Shown here: positions 45,460 through 54,725 of the stretch, one piece after another
Position numbering within the stretch: position 1 is the stretch's first letter
How the letters are laid out: each line of letters begins with the position of its first letter
Source: UBA946 sp031550725
GTDB lineage: Bacteria > Bacillota > Clostridia > Oscillospirales > Ruminococcaceae
Assembly: GCA_031550725.1 (NCBI GenBank)
Contig: JAVBOH010000020.1
Coordinates: 1-64,000, forward strand
Direction of reading: 5' to 3'
DNA: 64,000 nt
Program-made: the position numbers and the translations under genes
Notes under the pieces: generated by a model
Told to the model about the DNA's origin: nothing
The model's database searches: none
Seen by the model: the letters and a program-made list of their open reading frames with translations, nothing else

Positions 45460-45865
45460 ATACAAAAACCCAAAATAATAATCTTCAAGTTTGAGGTCTA
45501 TTTAATCACTTAATCATAATTCAAAAGGACAATCGCTAGAAATAAAAATTAGTTTGCCTGAAACACCAAATATTTTCCATGCTGAAGCACCTACCCAAAT
45601 ATCTTCAGATGTCGGAGCCTATTTCTGAATAGTATACCTAACAATAGTATAAACAGATTGATTTAAACTGGATAACAAATCAATTGAGTAAGAGGTTGCC
45701 CACTTAATGAAGTGCAGACCTCACACCACCTTACGTGCTGTTCGGCATACAATTAAAACCTTTTCTCCTGAGATGGTCCTTAATTTTGTTAAAAATATCA
45801 ACAAAATTAAGGAAAATGATTTTGTGAGCTGTATTTTAAAATTTACTATTATTACTGTGTATTGT
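45460..45865. other. Intergenic region of decayed sequence
   Basis: No reading frame with a ribosome binding site is seen. It contains the intron-like remnant at 45686-45750 and an A/T-rich hairpin (CCTTAATTTTGTT with AACAAAATTAAGG, 45777-45811). Confidence 0.5.
45686..45750 (-). other. Possible 3' remnant of a group II intron
   Basis: On the minus strand the sequence contains GCCGAACAGCACGTAAGGTG, then GTGTGAGGTC, and ends CAACCTCTTACTC. This resembles domain V-VI endings of bacterial group II introns (accession of the GGTGTGAGAGG...CTCCTACTC kind). No reverse transcriptase is left. The assignment rests on memory of such ends. Confidence 0.4.
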
Positions 45866-48800
45866 TTATTTCCAACTATATGGTATATCGTTATAATTTA
45901 ATAGTTTATCACAATTTAAAAAACATCGTTTTCCTGAAGCATATGAATGTGTAAGCCATATCGTTGGTGCTGTACCAGTTAAACTATTACAACCTGCAAA
46001 AGTACCATCATAAGATGATGGAATCATAGTAACCGTTCCAAAATAAATTACATTCCTATTGTTATTAAATAAACCATCTGGTATATATGTAAGCGATATA
46101 CATGAATTAAATGTTCCTCTAAAATCTATAACTGCTTTATTATTATTAAATAATCCAGCTGGTATTTCAAGTAATGATTTACAACCACCAAATGTATCTC
46201 TAAAACTTGTTACTCTTGTGTTATAATTAAACAATCCACTTGGTATTGAAGTAAGAGAAGTACAATTAGAAAATGTTCCAGTATGTAAACCTGAACTGTT
46301 TTCTACCCCTCCGAAGTGTGTCACCAAACGATTATTATCAAATAATCCAGATGGTATTTCAAGTAGAGAAGTACAATTATAAAATGTAGATTGAAAACTT
46401 GTAACAGCGGTGTTATATTTAAATAGTCCAGATGGTATTGATTGAAGTGAAGTACAGCTGTTAAATGTATAATCAAAATTAGTAACAAGTGGATTATTAC
46501 TAAATAATCCAGAAGGAATAGATTTTAAATTTGTACAAGAACTAAAAGTACTTCTGAAGTTTATTGTTTCAGAATTATTAGCAAAAAGTTCAGAAGGTAT
46601 CGACTCTAACGATGAACAGTTGTTGAACGTTTCGTAAAAGTATAGTGCATTTATGTTTTTTTTAAATAACCCAGAAGGTATTGATTTTAATGATGCACAT
46701 TGTGAAAGCACTTCATTAAAACTTATAACTTTTGTAAATTTATCAAATAATCCAATAGGTATTGATTCCAAAGACGAACAAGACTTAAATGCAGTATCAA
46801 TATACATAACGGAAGGGTTATTATCAAATAGTCCAGCAGGTATTGATTTTAATGATACACAATTTAAAAATAATCTACAAAAATTCGTAACTTCTGTATT
46901 TTTATCAAACAACCCTAAAGGTACTGATTCCAAAGATGAACAAGATACAAATGCTCCATCAAAATTTGTAACAGAAGGATTATTATTAAATAATCCAGAA
47001 GGTATTGATTTTAATGATGAACAACTTGAAAATACCCCAGTAAAATTCGTAACTTTTGTGTTTTTATCAAATATCCCAGAAGGTATTGATTCCAATGATG
47101 TGCAATAACTAAATGTATACTCAAAGCTTGTAACTGAAGGGTTATTATCGAATAACCCTTCAGGGATTGCTTTTAGATTCGTACACCTATCAAATGTACG
47201 GTTAAAATCAGCTCTCTTATTATTTTCTGGAAAAGGTGTCAGTACTTCTACAAGTTGAAAATCGCCAGCAAACTTTATATAACCACTTTTATAATCATAT
47301 ATCGATATTACCCATTCACCACTTGAAGGATATGTATGAAAAAGTGAAGATATATCATTATTTGTAATAGTAGTTTCTGTTCCATCACCCCAGTTAACTA
47401 TAAAATTTGACATTTCGCCTGTGCTTTTTAGTAGATAACTGCTCCCACTTATTACAAAAGAAAACGCTTCAATCGGTTCTAATTCAATATATGCTAATGG
47501 GTTTTCATTGTAATAAACAACACCATTAATTACTTCTACTTGGAGTATTTGTGGAATGTAGCCGTCTTTTGTTACTGTTATGGAGTATGTCCCATCATCC
47601 CAATCTAATGTGAATAAACCATCTATATCAGTGGTTACATAAAAAACATCACTTTGTTCAGTATTACAATCAACTTTAAATTGTACATCTTTTAACGGTT
47701 CGCTATTTTTACTATCAATAGCAGTAGATGTAGTAACATTAAATTTCTTATAAAAAACTGACATCTCTGTGTTGGGCTGATAAGTTAAATCAACTGGTGA
47801 ACTAGTACGAATCAATTTAGGATTTTCTTTATCGCCAAGATTTATTTCAACAATATATTTCCCCCTTTTTAAAACAAACTCATATCCACCCTCGCTGTCA
47901 ATAACCGTCGTTTCAAAATTCTCTTCTTCACAAATACCTTTATCATCACAAGGGTATACATTTAGTATTTTACCTTCTGATGACACAGATTTACCTTGAG
48001 CTGTAATTTTAACTGTACCCATTAGAGTAGTAAATATTTCGTCCTGTTTTGATCCATTTCCAGACATCTTCAAACCAAGTTCAATAGCATTTTTAGCGTT
48101 AACAATATTCTCTACCCCTGGTATAGGTTCGCTTTCCGGATCAACTTTTGCGGTTTCATCTATATTTTTAATTGCTTTTTTGACTTGAGCACCATTTAGG
48201 CTTGGATTTACTGTATATATCATCGCAGCTATTCCTGCAACAATCGGTGCTGCTTGAGATGTACCGCTTGCCATTGTATATTGATTGCCAGCAACGGTGC
48301 TATAAATGTCCATTCCAGAAGCAATAACATCAACACGGTTACCATTGTTGCTATATAAATATATTTTCTTTTGCTTTGTCATATTACCTACAACAATTAT
48401 TCTTTGCCCTGCTTCAGAATCGGGATCAATTTGATTTAAAAAACTATTATTTACTGCATCCTCGCCATCATTTCCAGCTGACGATATAATAACAAAGTCA
48501 TATCCTTTATTTAGAAGTTTTTGAAGAAACATCTTAAGGTTTTCTGCTCCATCACTGATATTGGTTTCCGTTTTGGTTTCTTCCGAAATACCCATACTTA
48601 CATTTATTACCTTTACATTATTGCCAATTAATAAAGCTAACCCATACTTGTATTTCATTAGGTTTGAAACCCCTCGTATATCAGTACTATTAGAAAAACT
48701 AAAACCATACAATTTGCGCAAATTCTTGTTGGAAATTTCACCGTCATTATTAGGAGGACATACACCCCCTACTTTTTCAGTACTGTTGTATATTCCTGCC

Positions 48801-50203
48801 ATTATTCCTGCAACATGTGTTCCGTGACTCTTCAAATTATTTTTATTATTATTATCCATTGGTTTATTAGTATCATAAGTTGGTAATATATCATCTTCGC
48901 CAATATTCCATATTTTTTTAAATAAGACATTGCTGTTGGCATTGTATGACATGTTTCCATCTATCAATCCAATTTTCACATTTACATTCTTACTTTTCGG
49001 ATAAGCTCCCCAAGCAGATATTATGCCAGCATCATAAAGATGCCAGTTTTTTTCTGTTTTTTCTTCATCTTTCAATGCGACATAAGCATGCGAAGCAGAC
49101 CCAGAATAACTATCTTCATCACATTGAAGCTCGAATGCAATATTTAAAGAAACATATTCAACAAGACTATTCATTGTTAGATTAGAAATCATAAAATCTA
49201 AATCAGACTTTGTCATATCATCATTAAATTCAATCTGATAATCATTTGTCAATTCAATGTATCCAACAATCTCAGCATTTAAGCTATTAGTTAATTTATA
49301 AATTTCCATAAATGAAACATAGTCATAAGCAGTTAATAAAATTTGATTTTTAACAAAATAGAAACCGCTTTCCGTAAAATCAACATCCTCCCAACTTTCA
49401 GTTTCTTTAAAATATGCAATACCAATTTCACCTGTATCTTCTTTTGATTTATTGTCTATAACATCTTCTTTTGGTGAAATCATAATAACTGATTCTATCA
49501 TTGTAACATTTGTTATTTGTGGAAAAGCTTCGGCATCTTCATAGCTTCCGTTAATACCAAGCTCAATGCTTGAATATGCAGGAATATTTCCATTGTATGA
49601 ACCATTAATTTTGTAATGCTTGTTTTGGCATTCAACAATGTTTAAATTATGTGGGGTTGTAATATCAAAATTCGTATCAAATTCAAGCTCCCAAGCCATT
49701 ATTGGTTTTTCAGTTAAATTTGCTATTGTAATTGAGCCTGTAAAACCTGTTACATCATTATCCCAACTACTTTTAACATCTAAATCAACTGTATATCCAT
49801 CTTGTTTTTCTACTTGTTCAGAACACAGTAAAAATTCATTCGGCACTCCATTAGCATTTGTTAGAGTATATCCGAAACTAATTGAAGCCCCAACATCAAT
49901 ATCAGAATTATAATAAGAATTCTTAACTATGTTATTATCATAAACTTCACCGTTCCAAATTCCTGAAATAGTTCCGCAAGGCTCATATTGCAAAGCCCAG
50001 TTCCTAATTGTTTCATTTCCAGTATTTATAATTGTTACATTAATATTTTGATTATTCGCCCAACTATTTGAAATAACATAAGTCACCGAGTATCCGTCAT
50101 ATTCAAATGTATAATTGTTTAATTCTTCTGCAAAAACAGAAAATGGTATGAATGTTAATACCATTGTAATTGTCAATAAAATGCTGATTATTCTGTTCTT
50201 CAT
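45866..50203 (-). CDS. Giant secreted subtilisin-like protein with cellulose-binding-like and leucine-rich repeat domains
   Basis: The 1445-residue protein has a signal peptide (to about 26), two modules with the CBM2-like pattern (about 28-235; ISNSWANNQNINVTIINTGN and IRNWALQYE), a subtilase domain with Asp in IGLIDGNM (about 413), His in KSHGTHVAGIMAG (about 459) and Ser in ASGTSQAAPIVAG (about 647), Cna-B/carboxypeptidase-regulatory-like domains (about 735-960), a PKD-like WGDGTETT module, and about 15 leucine-rich repeats of 27 residues (about 1010-1430). It is a surface or secreted protease, perhaps with adhesion. The start follows AGGAGG. A lipoprotein gene lies 19 nt upstream. Confidence 0.88.
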   Translation of the reverse strand: MKNRIISILLTITMVLTFIPFSVFAEELNNYTFEYDGYSVTYVISNSWANNQNINVTIINTGNETIRNWALQYEPCGTISGIWNGEVYDNNIVKNSYYNSDIDVGASISFGYTLTNANGVPNEFLLCSEQVEKQDGYTVDLDVKSSWDNDVTGFTGSITIANLTEKPIMAWELEFDTNFDITTPHNLNIVECQNKHYKINGSYNGNIPAYSSIELGINGSYEDAEAFPQITNVTMIESVIMISPKEDVIDNKSKEDTGEIGIAYFKETESWEDVDFTESGFYFVKNQILLTAYDYVSFMEIYKLTNSLNAEIVGYIELTNDYQIEFNDDMTKSDLDFMISNLTMNSLVEYVSLNIAFELQCDEDSYSGSASHAYVALKDEEKTEKNWHLYDAGIISAWGAYPKSKNVNVKIGLIDGNMSYNANSNVLFKKIWNIGEDDILPTYDTNKPMDNNNKNNLKSHGTHVAGIMAGIYNSTEKVGGVCPPNNDGEISNKNLRKLYGFSFSNSTDIRGVSNLMKYKYGLALLIGNNVKVINVSMGISEETKTETNISDGAENLKMFLQKLLNKGYDFVIISSAGNDGEDAVNNSFLNQIDPDSEAGQRIIVVGNMTKQKKIYLYSNNGNRVDVIASGMDIYSTVAGNQYTMASGTSQAAPIVAGIAAMIYTVNPSLNGAQVKKAIKNIDETAKVDPESEPIPGVENIVNAKNAIELGLKMSGNGSKQDEIFTTLMGTVKITAQGKSVSSEGKILNVYPCDDKGICEEENFETTVIDSEGGYEFVLKRGKYIVEINLGDKENPKLIRTSSPVDLTYQPNTEMSVFYKKFNVTTSTAIDSKNSEPLKDVQFKVDCNTEQSDVFYVTTDIDGLFTLDWDDGTYSITVTKDGYIPQILQVEVINGVVYYNENPLAYIELEPIEAFSFVISGSSYLLKSTGEMSNFIVNWGDGTETTITNNDISSLFHTYPSSGEWVISIYDYKSGYIKFAGDFQLVEVLTPFPENNKRADFNRTFDRCTNLKAIPEGLFDNNPSVTSFEYTFSYCTSLESIPSGIFDKNTKVTNFTGVFSSCSSLKSIPSGLFNNNPSVTNFDGAFVSCSSLESVPLGLFDKNTEVTNFCRLFLNCVSLKSIPAGLFDNNPSVMYIDTAFKSCSSLESIPIGLFDKFTKVISFNEVLSQCASLKSIPSGLFKKNINALYFYETFNNCSSLESIPSELFANNSETINFRSTFSSCTNLKSIPSGLFSNNPLVTNFDYTFNSCTSLQSIPSGLFKYNTAVTSFQSTFYNCTSLLEIPSGLFDNNRLVTHFGGVENSSGLHTGTFSNCTSLTSIPSGLFNYNTRVTSFRDTFGGCKSLLEIPAGLFNNNKAVIDFRGTFNSCISLTYIPDGLFNNNRNVIYFGTVTMIPSSYDGTFAGCNSLTGTAPTIWLTHSYASGKRCFLNCDKLLNYNDIPYSWK

Positions 50204-50222
50204 TTTTGTTTTTCCTCCTGAT

Positions 50223-51146
50223 TTAAGTTATGTTTTTTTCTCTTTCGTATAGTGATACAGCATATTCATCTCTAAGCATTGGAAATAAAGCATACATTTC
50301 TTCAAATAATACCTGAGCCGATTTATCCATATTCTCTATCGGACCTAGTGAACAGCTTGCAAGAATTATTATTTCAATTTCATTTTTTTTCCCAATTCTT
50401 ATACCATAATATTGACTAACATTAGGATTTATATCAAGTGTTGATGGAGAACTTACTTTAATCTCACTGTTTATGTCAACATTTTGGAGTTCGTTATAAT
50501 ATTCAATTAATTTATCCTTATCAACCCTCATTTCTGTTTCAACGCTTACTTTAATAATTTCATCATATTTTTCTTTTATTAAATTGTTCCCATAATCTTT
50601 TTTATAAAAGTTTTTAAAATAAGTCCATCTAAACTCACCCTTTCTTGCAAATGCTGCCTCGGTGTCATCATATAATTCAAAATACCTTAGAACTCCTTTG
50701 TTGTCAATATAATGACCATAAACTAAATTAAATTCACTAACACAAACACAATTTAGGTTAATAAAAACAATTTCAGGCAGACCCTCAATCACTTCGATTT
50801 CTTTCACCTCCGTTTCTATTATTGTTGTTTCGGTTGGTTTTGGCGCTGTTGTTGCTTTGGTTGTTGATGTTTGAGTTGGTGCGGTTTGAATTGTTGTTGC
50901 AATTGTTTGAGTTGTTGGGGTTGGGGGTTCGGTGGTGGTTACTGTTGTTTCTTGGGTGGTTGTTTGTGTTGGGGTTGTCTGCGAGGTAGTCGTTTGAGGG
51001 ACTGTGGTTGTTGCCATTACTTGCAGTTGTTCTTCTGTTTGGGTTGTTGTTTCAGATATGGTGATTTCATCTGTTATGTTTTTATTTGACTGACACCCTG
51101 ATAACAGAATAAACCCAGCTAAAACAAGACATAGTGCTTTTTTCAT
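50223..51146 (-). CDS. Lipoprotein with threonine-rich linker, copy 1
   Basis: The 307-residue product has a lipobox (LLSGC, Cys about 18), a long Thr/Pro/Gln-rich linker (about 30-115) and a C-terminal globular domain of about 190 residues (EGLPEIVFINLNCVC onward) that I do not recognise. It is anchored outside the membrane. It ends 19 nt before the subtilisin gene, so both are co-expressed. It could assist or restrain the protease, which is conjecture. Copy 2 at 51672-52538 is about 80% identical in the C-terminal domain by eye. Confidence 0.8.
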   Translation of the reverse strand: MKKALCLVLAGFILLSGCQSNKNITDEITISETTTQTEEQLQVMATTTVPQTTTSQTTPTQTTTQETTVTTTEPPTPTTQTIATTIQTAPTQTSTTKATTAPKPTETTIIETEVKEIEVIEGLPEIVFINLNCVCVSEFNLVYGHYIDNKGVLRYFELYDDTEAAFARKGEFRWTYFKNFYKKDYGNNLIKEKYDEIIKVSVETEMRVDKDKLIEYYNELQNVDINSEIKVSSPSTLDINPNVSQYYGIRIGKKNEIEIIILASCSLGPIENMDKSAQVLFEEMYALFPMLRDEYAVSLYEREKNIT

Positions 51147-51268
51147 TAAATCAAATCCTTTCGTAATTGTTAATTTGTTACGGTATAATCGTGTTTAAGT
51201 ATAAAAAAAGACGGTAAATACATTGCCGACTTTATGTAATATTATTATAACATTTATTATTTAATTTG

Positions 51269-51652
51269 TCAATATAATAAAAACTTAGTTGGCATTTCAT
51301 TTACATCAGTTAAAGTATAACCATATGTAACCCAACTCCCAATATCAATATCCGAGTTATAATAAGAATTTTTCACAATATAACTGTCATATATTTCAGC
51401 GTTCCAAATTCCCGTTATTGTTCCACAAGTGTTGTATTGCAAAGCCCAGTTGCGAATGATTTTCTCACCAGTATTTTCAATTGTAACATTAATATTTTGA
51501 TTATTTCCCCAACTATTTATTATTGAATAATTTATTGAATATCCGTCATATTCAAATGTATAATTGTTTGATTCCTCTGCAAAAGCAGAAAATGGTATGA
51601 ATGTTAATACCATTGTAAGTGTCATTAAAAAGCTTATTATTCTGTTTTTCAT
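51269..51652 (-). pseudogene. Truncated copy of the subtilisin gene 5' end
   Basis: The 127-residue frame repeats the signal peptide and first CBM2-like module of the protein at 45866-50203 and stops at the equivalent of residue 125 (NEMPTKFLLY against NGVPNEFLLC). The upstream AGGAGG site is conserved. It is the remnant of a tandem duplication; it could still be secreted as a small binding protein. Confidence 0.8.
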
Positions 51653-51671
51653 TTTTGTTTTTCCTCCTGAT

Positions 51672-52538
51672 TTAAGTTATGTTTTCATCTCTTTCATATA
51701 GCGATATAGCATATTCATCTCTAAGCTTTGGAAATACAGTATACATTTCTTCAAATAGAGTCTGAGCCGATTTGTCCATATTCTCTATCGGTCCTAGTGA
51801 ACAACTTGCAAGAATAATTATTTCAATTTCATTTTGCCCCCCAATTCTTATACCATAATATTGACTTACATTCGGATCTAAATCAATTCCTGATGGAGCT
51901 GTTACTTTAATCTCACTGTTTATATCAACATTTTGGAGTTCATTATAATATTCAATTAACTTATTCTTATCGATCCTCATTTCTGTTTCAATGCTAGCTT
52001 TGATAATTTCATCATATTTTTCTTTTATTAAATTATTTCCATAATCTTTTCTGTAAAAGTTTTTAAAATACACCCAATTAAACTCATCCTTTCTTGCAAA
52101 TGCCGCTTCTGTGTCGTCATAAAATTCAAAATATCTCAGAACTCCTTTGTTGTCAATATAATGACCATAAACTAAATTAAAATCACTAACACAAACACAA
52201 TTTAGGTTTATAAAAACAATTTCTGGCAATCCCTCAATCACTTCGATTTCTTTCACCTCCGTTTCTATTATTGTTGTTTCGGTTGGTTTTGGCGCTGTTG
52301 TTGCTTTGGTCGTTGCCTTTGTTGTTGCTTGGGTTGTTGTTTGCTCGGATTGCGGTGGGGTTGTCGTCTGCTTTGATGTTGTTTGCTGTGTTGTGGTGGT
52401 TGCAATTGCCTGCAAGGATTCATCTTTGGTTAGGGTAATCGTTTCGGATAAAACGCTTTCATCTAACGAATTGTTATCATGCTGACACCCTGATAATAAC
52501 ATGAACCCAACCAAAACAAAACATAGTGCTTTTTTCAT
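51672..52538 (-). CDS. Lipoprotein with threonine-rich linker, copy 2
   Basis: The 288-residue product has the same plan as copy 1: lipobox LLSGC, Thr/Gln-rich linker (shorter) and the same C-terminal domain, with ATTAPKPTETTIIETEVKEI identical in both. The ATG at 52538 follows AAAGGA; an upstream in-frame start at 52556 overlaps that site. It lies 19 nt before the truncated subtilisin copy, repeating the order lipoprotein then protease. Confidence 0.8.
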   Translation of the reverse strand: MKKALCFVLVGFMLLSGCQHDNNSLDESVLSETITLTKDESLQAIATTTTQQTTSKQTTTPPQSEQTTTQATTKATTKATTAPKPTETTIIETEVKEIEVIEGLPEIVFINLNCVCVSDFNLVYGHYIDNKGVLRYFEFYDDTEAAFARKDEFNWVYFKNFYRKDYGNNLIKEKYDEIIKASIETEMRIDKNKLIEYYNELQNVDINSEIKVTAPSGIDLDPNVSQYYGIRIGGQNEIEIIILASCSLGPIENMDKSAQTLFEEMYTVFPKLRDEYAISLYERDENIT

Positions 52539-53011
52539 TAAATCATTTCCTTTCATAGTTAAATATTCATAATTAAAGTTAGCTTACAATTTATACGTGT
52601 ACTAAGATATCTTACTCAGATTTTTAACGTATAAATATAGTGATTTGTGTTAAATAAATTTGAGAATCAATCTACAATTAAATGATACCATATTATTAAC
52701 ATGTTTGCAATACTTAATAAGAAAATCGAGTTAATTTGTTAACGATGTTTACTAATCGCTTTGATAATTGGTGAAAAAACTATATTTGTGGTTATATTAC
52801 ATAAATATTCATCTAAATAATATACATAATCACAAATCGATAATATTACCTTTATTAAATAATAACAGCAGATATAATTAGAATTATCTTCATGCATATT
52901 AATGCTCTTCATACATGAATGAATAAACATAAAAATCAATAAGTGTAGGTTCAATGATTTGCACAAGGTTAAAAACATAAACGGTATAAATTTAATCATA
53001 ATGGCAAAACC
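52539..53011. other. AT-rich intergenic region
   Basis: This stretch must hold the promoter of the lipoprotein gene at 52538. A 102-codon frame on the minus strand (52739-53047) has no ribosome binding site and an unlikely composition and is not called. Confidence 0.45.
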
Positions 53012-53095
53012 TTGACAAAATGAAAAAGGTATGATATAGTAAAACAAAGCTAAAAATTAGAGCCCTATGGAACGAAGTGGTTTTTAGCTTTTTAT
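53012..53095 (+). ncRNA. Small RNA unit 1 (promoter, about 47-nt hairpin RNA, terminator)
   Basis: TTGACA (53012-53017) and TATAGT (53035-53040) are spaced by 17 nt. The predicted transcript starts near 53047 and consists of one long hairpin, AAGCTAAAAA (53047-53056) with TTTTTAGCTT (53081-53090), ending in a T-run. The 24-nt loop contains GAGCCCTATGGAACGAAG. No reading frame is present. The ISAs1 element is inserted 15 bp after its end. The loop resembles that of RNA unit 4. Confidence 0.6.
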
Positions 53096-53099
53096 ATAA

Positions 53100-54319
53100 A
53101 TATTGATGTCAGGGCAACCGCATGAAAAAAACTGAAAATATGTTATAATTGACTAAAAAGAACAAATGGAGGTCAATTATGACAAAATATTTTGAAGAAA
53201 TAGAAGATAGCAGGCAGCAATGTAAAATCAAATATACGCTGGTAGAAGTAATAGTAATGACAATAATAGCAGTAACTGCAGGAGCAGAGCATTGGAATGA
53301 AATAGCAATGTATTGTAAATCAAAAATAGAGATGTTAAAAGATGAATTTGGTCTTAAGCTAGAAAATGGCATACCATCAGATGATACCTTTCAAAGAATT
53401 TTTGCGATAATAAAACCCAAGCAACTCGAAAAATGTTTTGTAAATTGGGTAAAATTCATAAGTAATACATTAGAAAAAGAAATTATCAGTGTAGACGGAA
53501 AAACATTAAGAGGAAGCAGAAATGACGATTACAGCGTGATACATATGGTAAGTGCATGGGCAAATAAATCAGGAATTGTACTGGGTCAGCTGCGAGTTGA
53601 TGAAAAAAGCAATGAAATACCCGCCGTACCGGAACTTCTGGATTTGATAGATGTGAATAATTGTATCATCACAAGTGATGCTATGAGCTGTCAAAAGAAA
53701 ACCGTTGCAAAAATTCATGAAAATAATTGTGATTATGTTATTTGTTTAAAAGGTAATCAAGAAACACTTCATGAGGATGTGAAACTGTTTTTTGAAACAG
53801 CTTTGAAAGAACCACAATTTTACTCTTTTGAAAAAACAAAAGTTATGACTGAAAAGGGTCATGGAAGAATTGAAAAACGTCAGTATTTTCTTGCAACTGA
53901 TATTGATTGGCTAGAAAATCGTGCTGAATGGCATCGTTTGAACTCGATTGATATGGTTAAAAGTATACGAATCATTGATGGCGTAAAAAGTTATGAAAAT
54001 CGTTATTTTATCTCATCTTTAACTGATATAAGCGAATTTTCTCAGGCAATAAGGAGTCATTGGGGTATTGAAAATAATTTGCATTGGTGTCTTAATGTTA
54101 ATTTTAATGAAGATAAGTGCAGGATGAGGGTGGATAACAGCGGTGAAAATCTCGCTGTCATTCGTCATATCAGTTTGAATCTTTATAAGTCATTTACTAA
54201 GGTCAAATTAAGCATGAAAGCTAAACGCTTTCGCTGCTCTTTTGATGATAAATTTTTATCCTCTGTCATTTTGAACAATTTTTTCTGATGTTTTCATGCG
54301 GTTGCCCTGATATTGATGT
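53100..54319 (+). mobile_element. ISAs1-family insertion sequence with 10-bp target duplication
   Basis: The 1200-bp element (53110-54309) has near-perfect terminal inverted repeats beginning CAGGGCAACCGCATGAAAA and is flanked by the direct repeat ATATTGATGT (53100-53109 and 54310-54319). It carries one complete transposase and looks recently inserted. Confidence 0.93.
53179..54288 (+). CDS. ISAs1-family DDE transposase
   Basis: The 369-residue transposase matches the H-repeat-associated/ISAs1 family. DDE-type acidic residues fall in ISVDGKTLRGSRND, IITSDAMSCQ and RSHWGIENNLHW. It is full length. I start at ATG 53179, which follows GGAGG; an earlier in-frame TTG at 53149 lacks a site. It catalyses cut-and-paste movement of the surrounding IS. 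Confidence 0.95.
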   Translation: MTKYFEEIEDSRQQCKIKYTLVEVIVMTIIAVTAGAEHWNEIAMYCKSKIEMLKDEFGLKLENGIPSDDTFQRIFAIIKPKQLEKCFVNWVKFISNTLEKEIISVDGKTLRGSRNDDYSVIHMVSAWANKSGIVLGQLRVDEKSNEIPAVPELLDLIDVNNCIITSDAMSCQKKTVAKIHENNCDYVICLKGNQETLHEDVKLFFETALKEPQFYSFEKTKVMTEKGHGRIEKRQYFLATDIDWLENRAEWHRLNSIDMVKSIRIIDGVKSYENRYFISSLTDISEFSQAIRSHWGIENNLHWCLNVNFNEDKCRMRVDNSGENLAVIRHISLNLYKSFTKVKLSMKAKRFRCSFDDKFLSSVILNNFF

Positions 54320-54328
54320 TTAAAATTC

Positions 54329-54511
54329 TTGACATCCACATGAAATTAATGTATAATACAAATGAATAGTGTTCGATTGCTCACTTTAGGAGTTCCTGCC
54401 ACTCATGAAAAAAGTGCAGGCTGTTTCTCAGAGTTCTCACCACTCGGAATAAAAGTATGGGCTGCAAAGCAATCATTGATAGAGGTGAGTAATTTCACCT
54501 CTATTTTCATT
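54329..54511 (+). ncRNA. Small RNA unit 2 (about 145-nt structured RNA)
   Basis: TTGACA (54329-54334) and TATAAT (54352-54357) are spaced by 17 nt. The transcript from about 54364 can fold with an outer stem GATTGCT (54375-54381) with AGCAATC (54468-54474) enclosing a hairpin CCTG/CAGG plus CACT/AGTG (54395-54420), and ends in a terminator, ATAGAGGTGA with TCACCTCTAT (54479-54504), followed by TTTCATTTT. It may be a free RNA or a leader regulating the short frame just after it. Confidence 0.5.
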
Positions 54512-54709
54512 TTGGATGTGATTTTAGTGGTAATAGGCAAATTTAATGTTGTAAAAATGTCCGATGGCATAGAGGATACTGTTTTAGATATATACGAAAA
54601 CGGTAATGTGTTCTTAATAGAGATTTGTGATGATTTTGGTCAAACTATTGATTTGCCATTTGTAAAACTTGAGGATATTACTGAAATAACGTATAAAGCT
54701 AAGCAATAA
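54512..54709 (+). CDS. Short protein, DUF4926-like (start uncertain, may be a fragment)
   Basis: About 65 residues from a possible TTG start (LDVILVVIGKFNVV...) resemble small DUF4926-type domains, with the pattern GIEDTVLDIYENGNVFLIEI and DDFGQTIDLPF. The upstream part of this frame lies inside RNA unit 2 and its terminator and looks non-coding. No ribosome binding site is visible, so it may be the remains of a larger gene. Function unknown. Confidence 0.4.
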   Translation: MDVILVVIGKFNVVKMSDGIEDTVLDIYENGNVFLIEICDDFGQTIDLPFVKLEDITEITYKAKQ

Positions 54710-54725
54710 TTATTCTTATTTCGCC

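Noticed and set aside
45707..45901. 64-codon frame on the plus strand
   Set aside because: It lacks a ribosome binding site and overlaps the intron-like remnant and the end of the subtilisin gene.
52739..53047. 102-codon frame on the minus strand
   Set aside because: Composition is that of AT-rich non-coding DNA, there is no ribosome binding site, and it overlaps the promoter of RNA unit 1.
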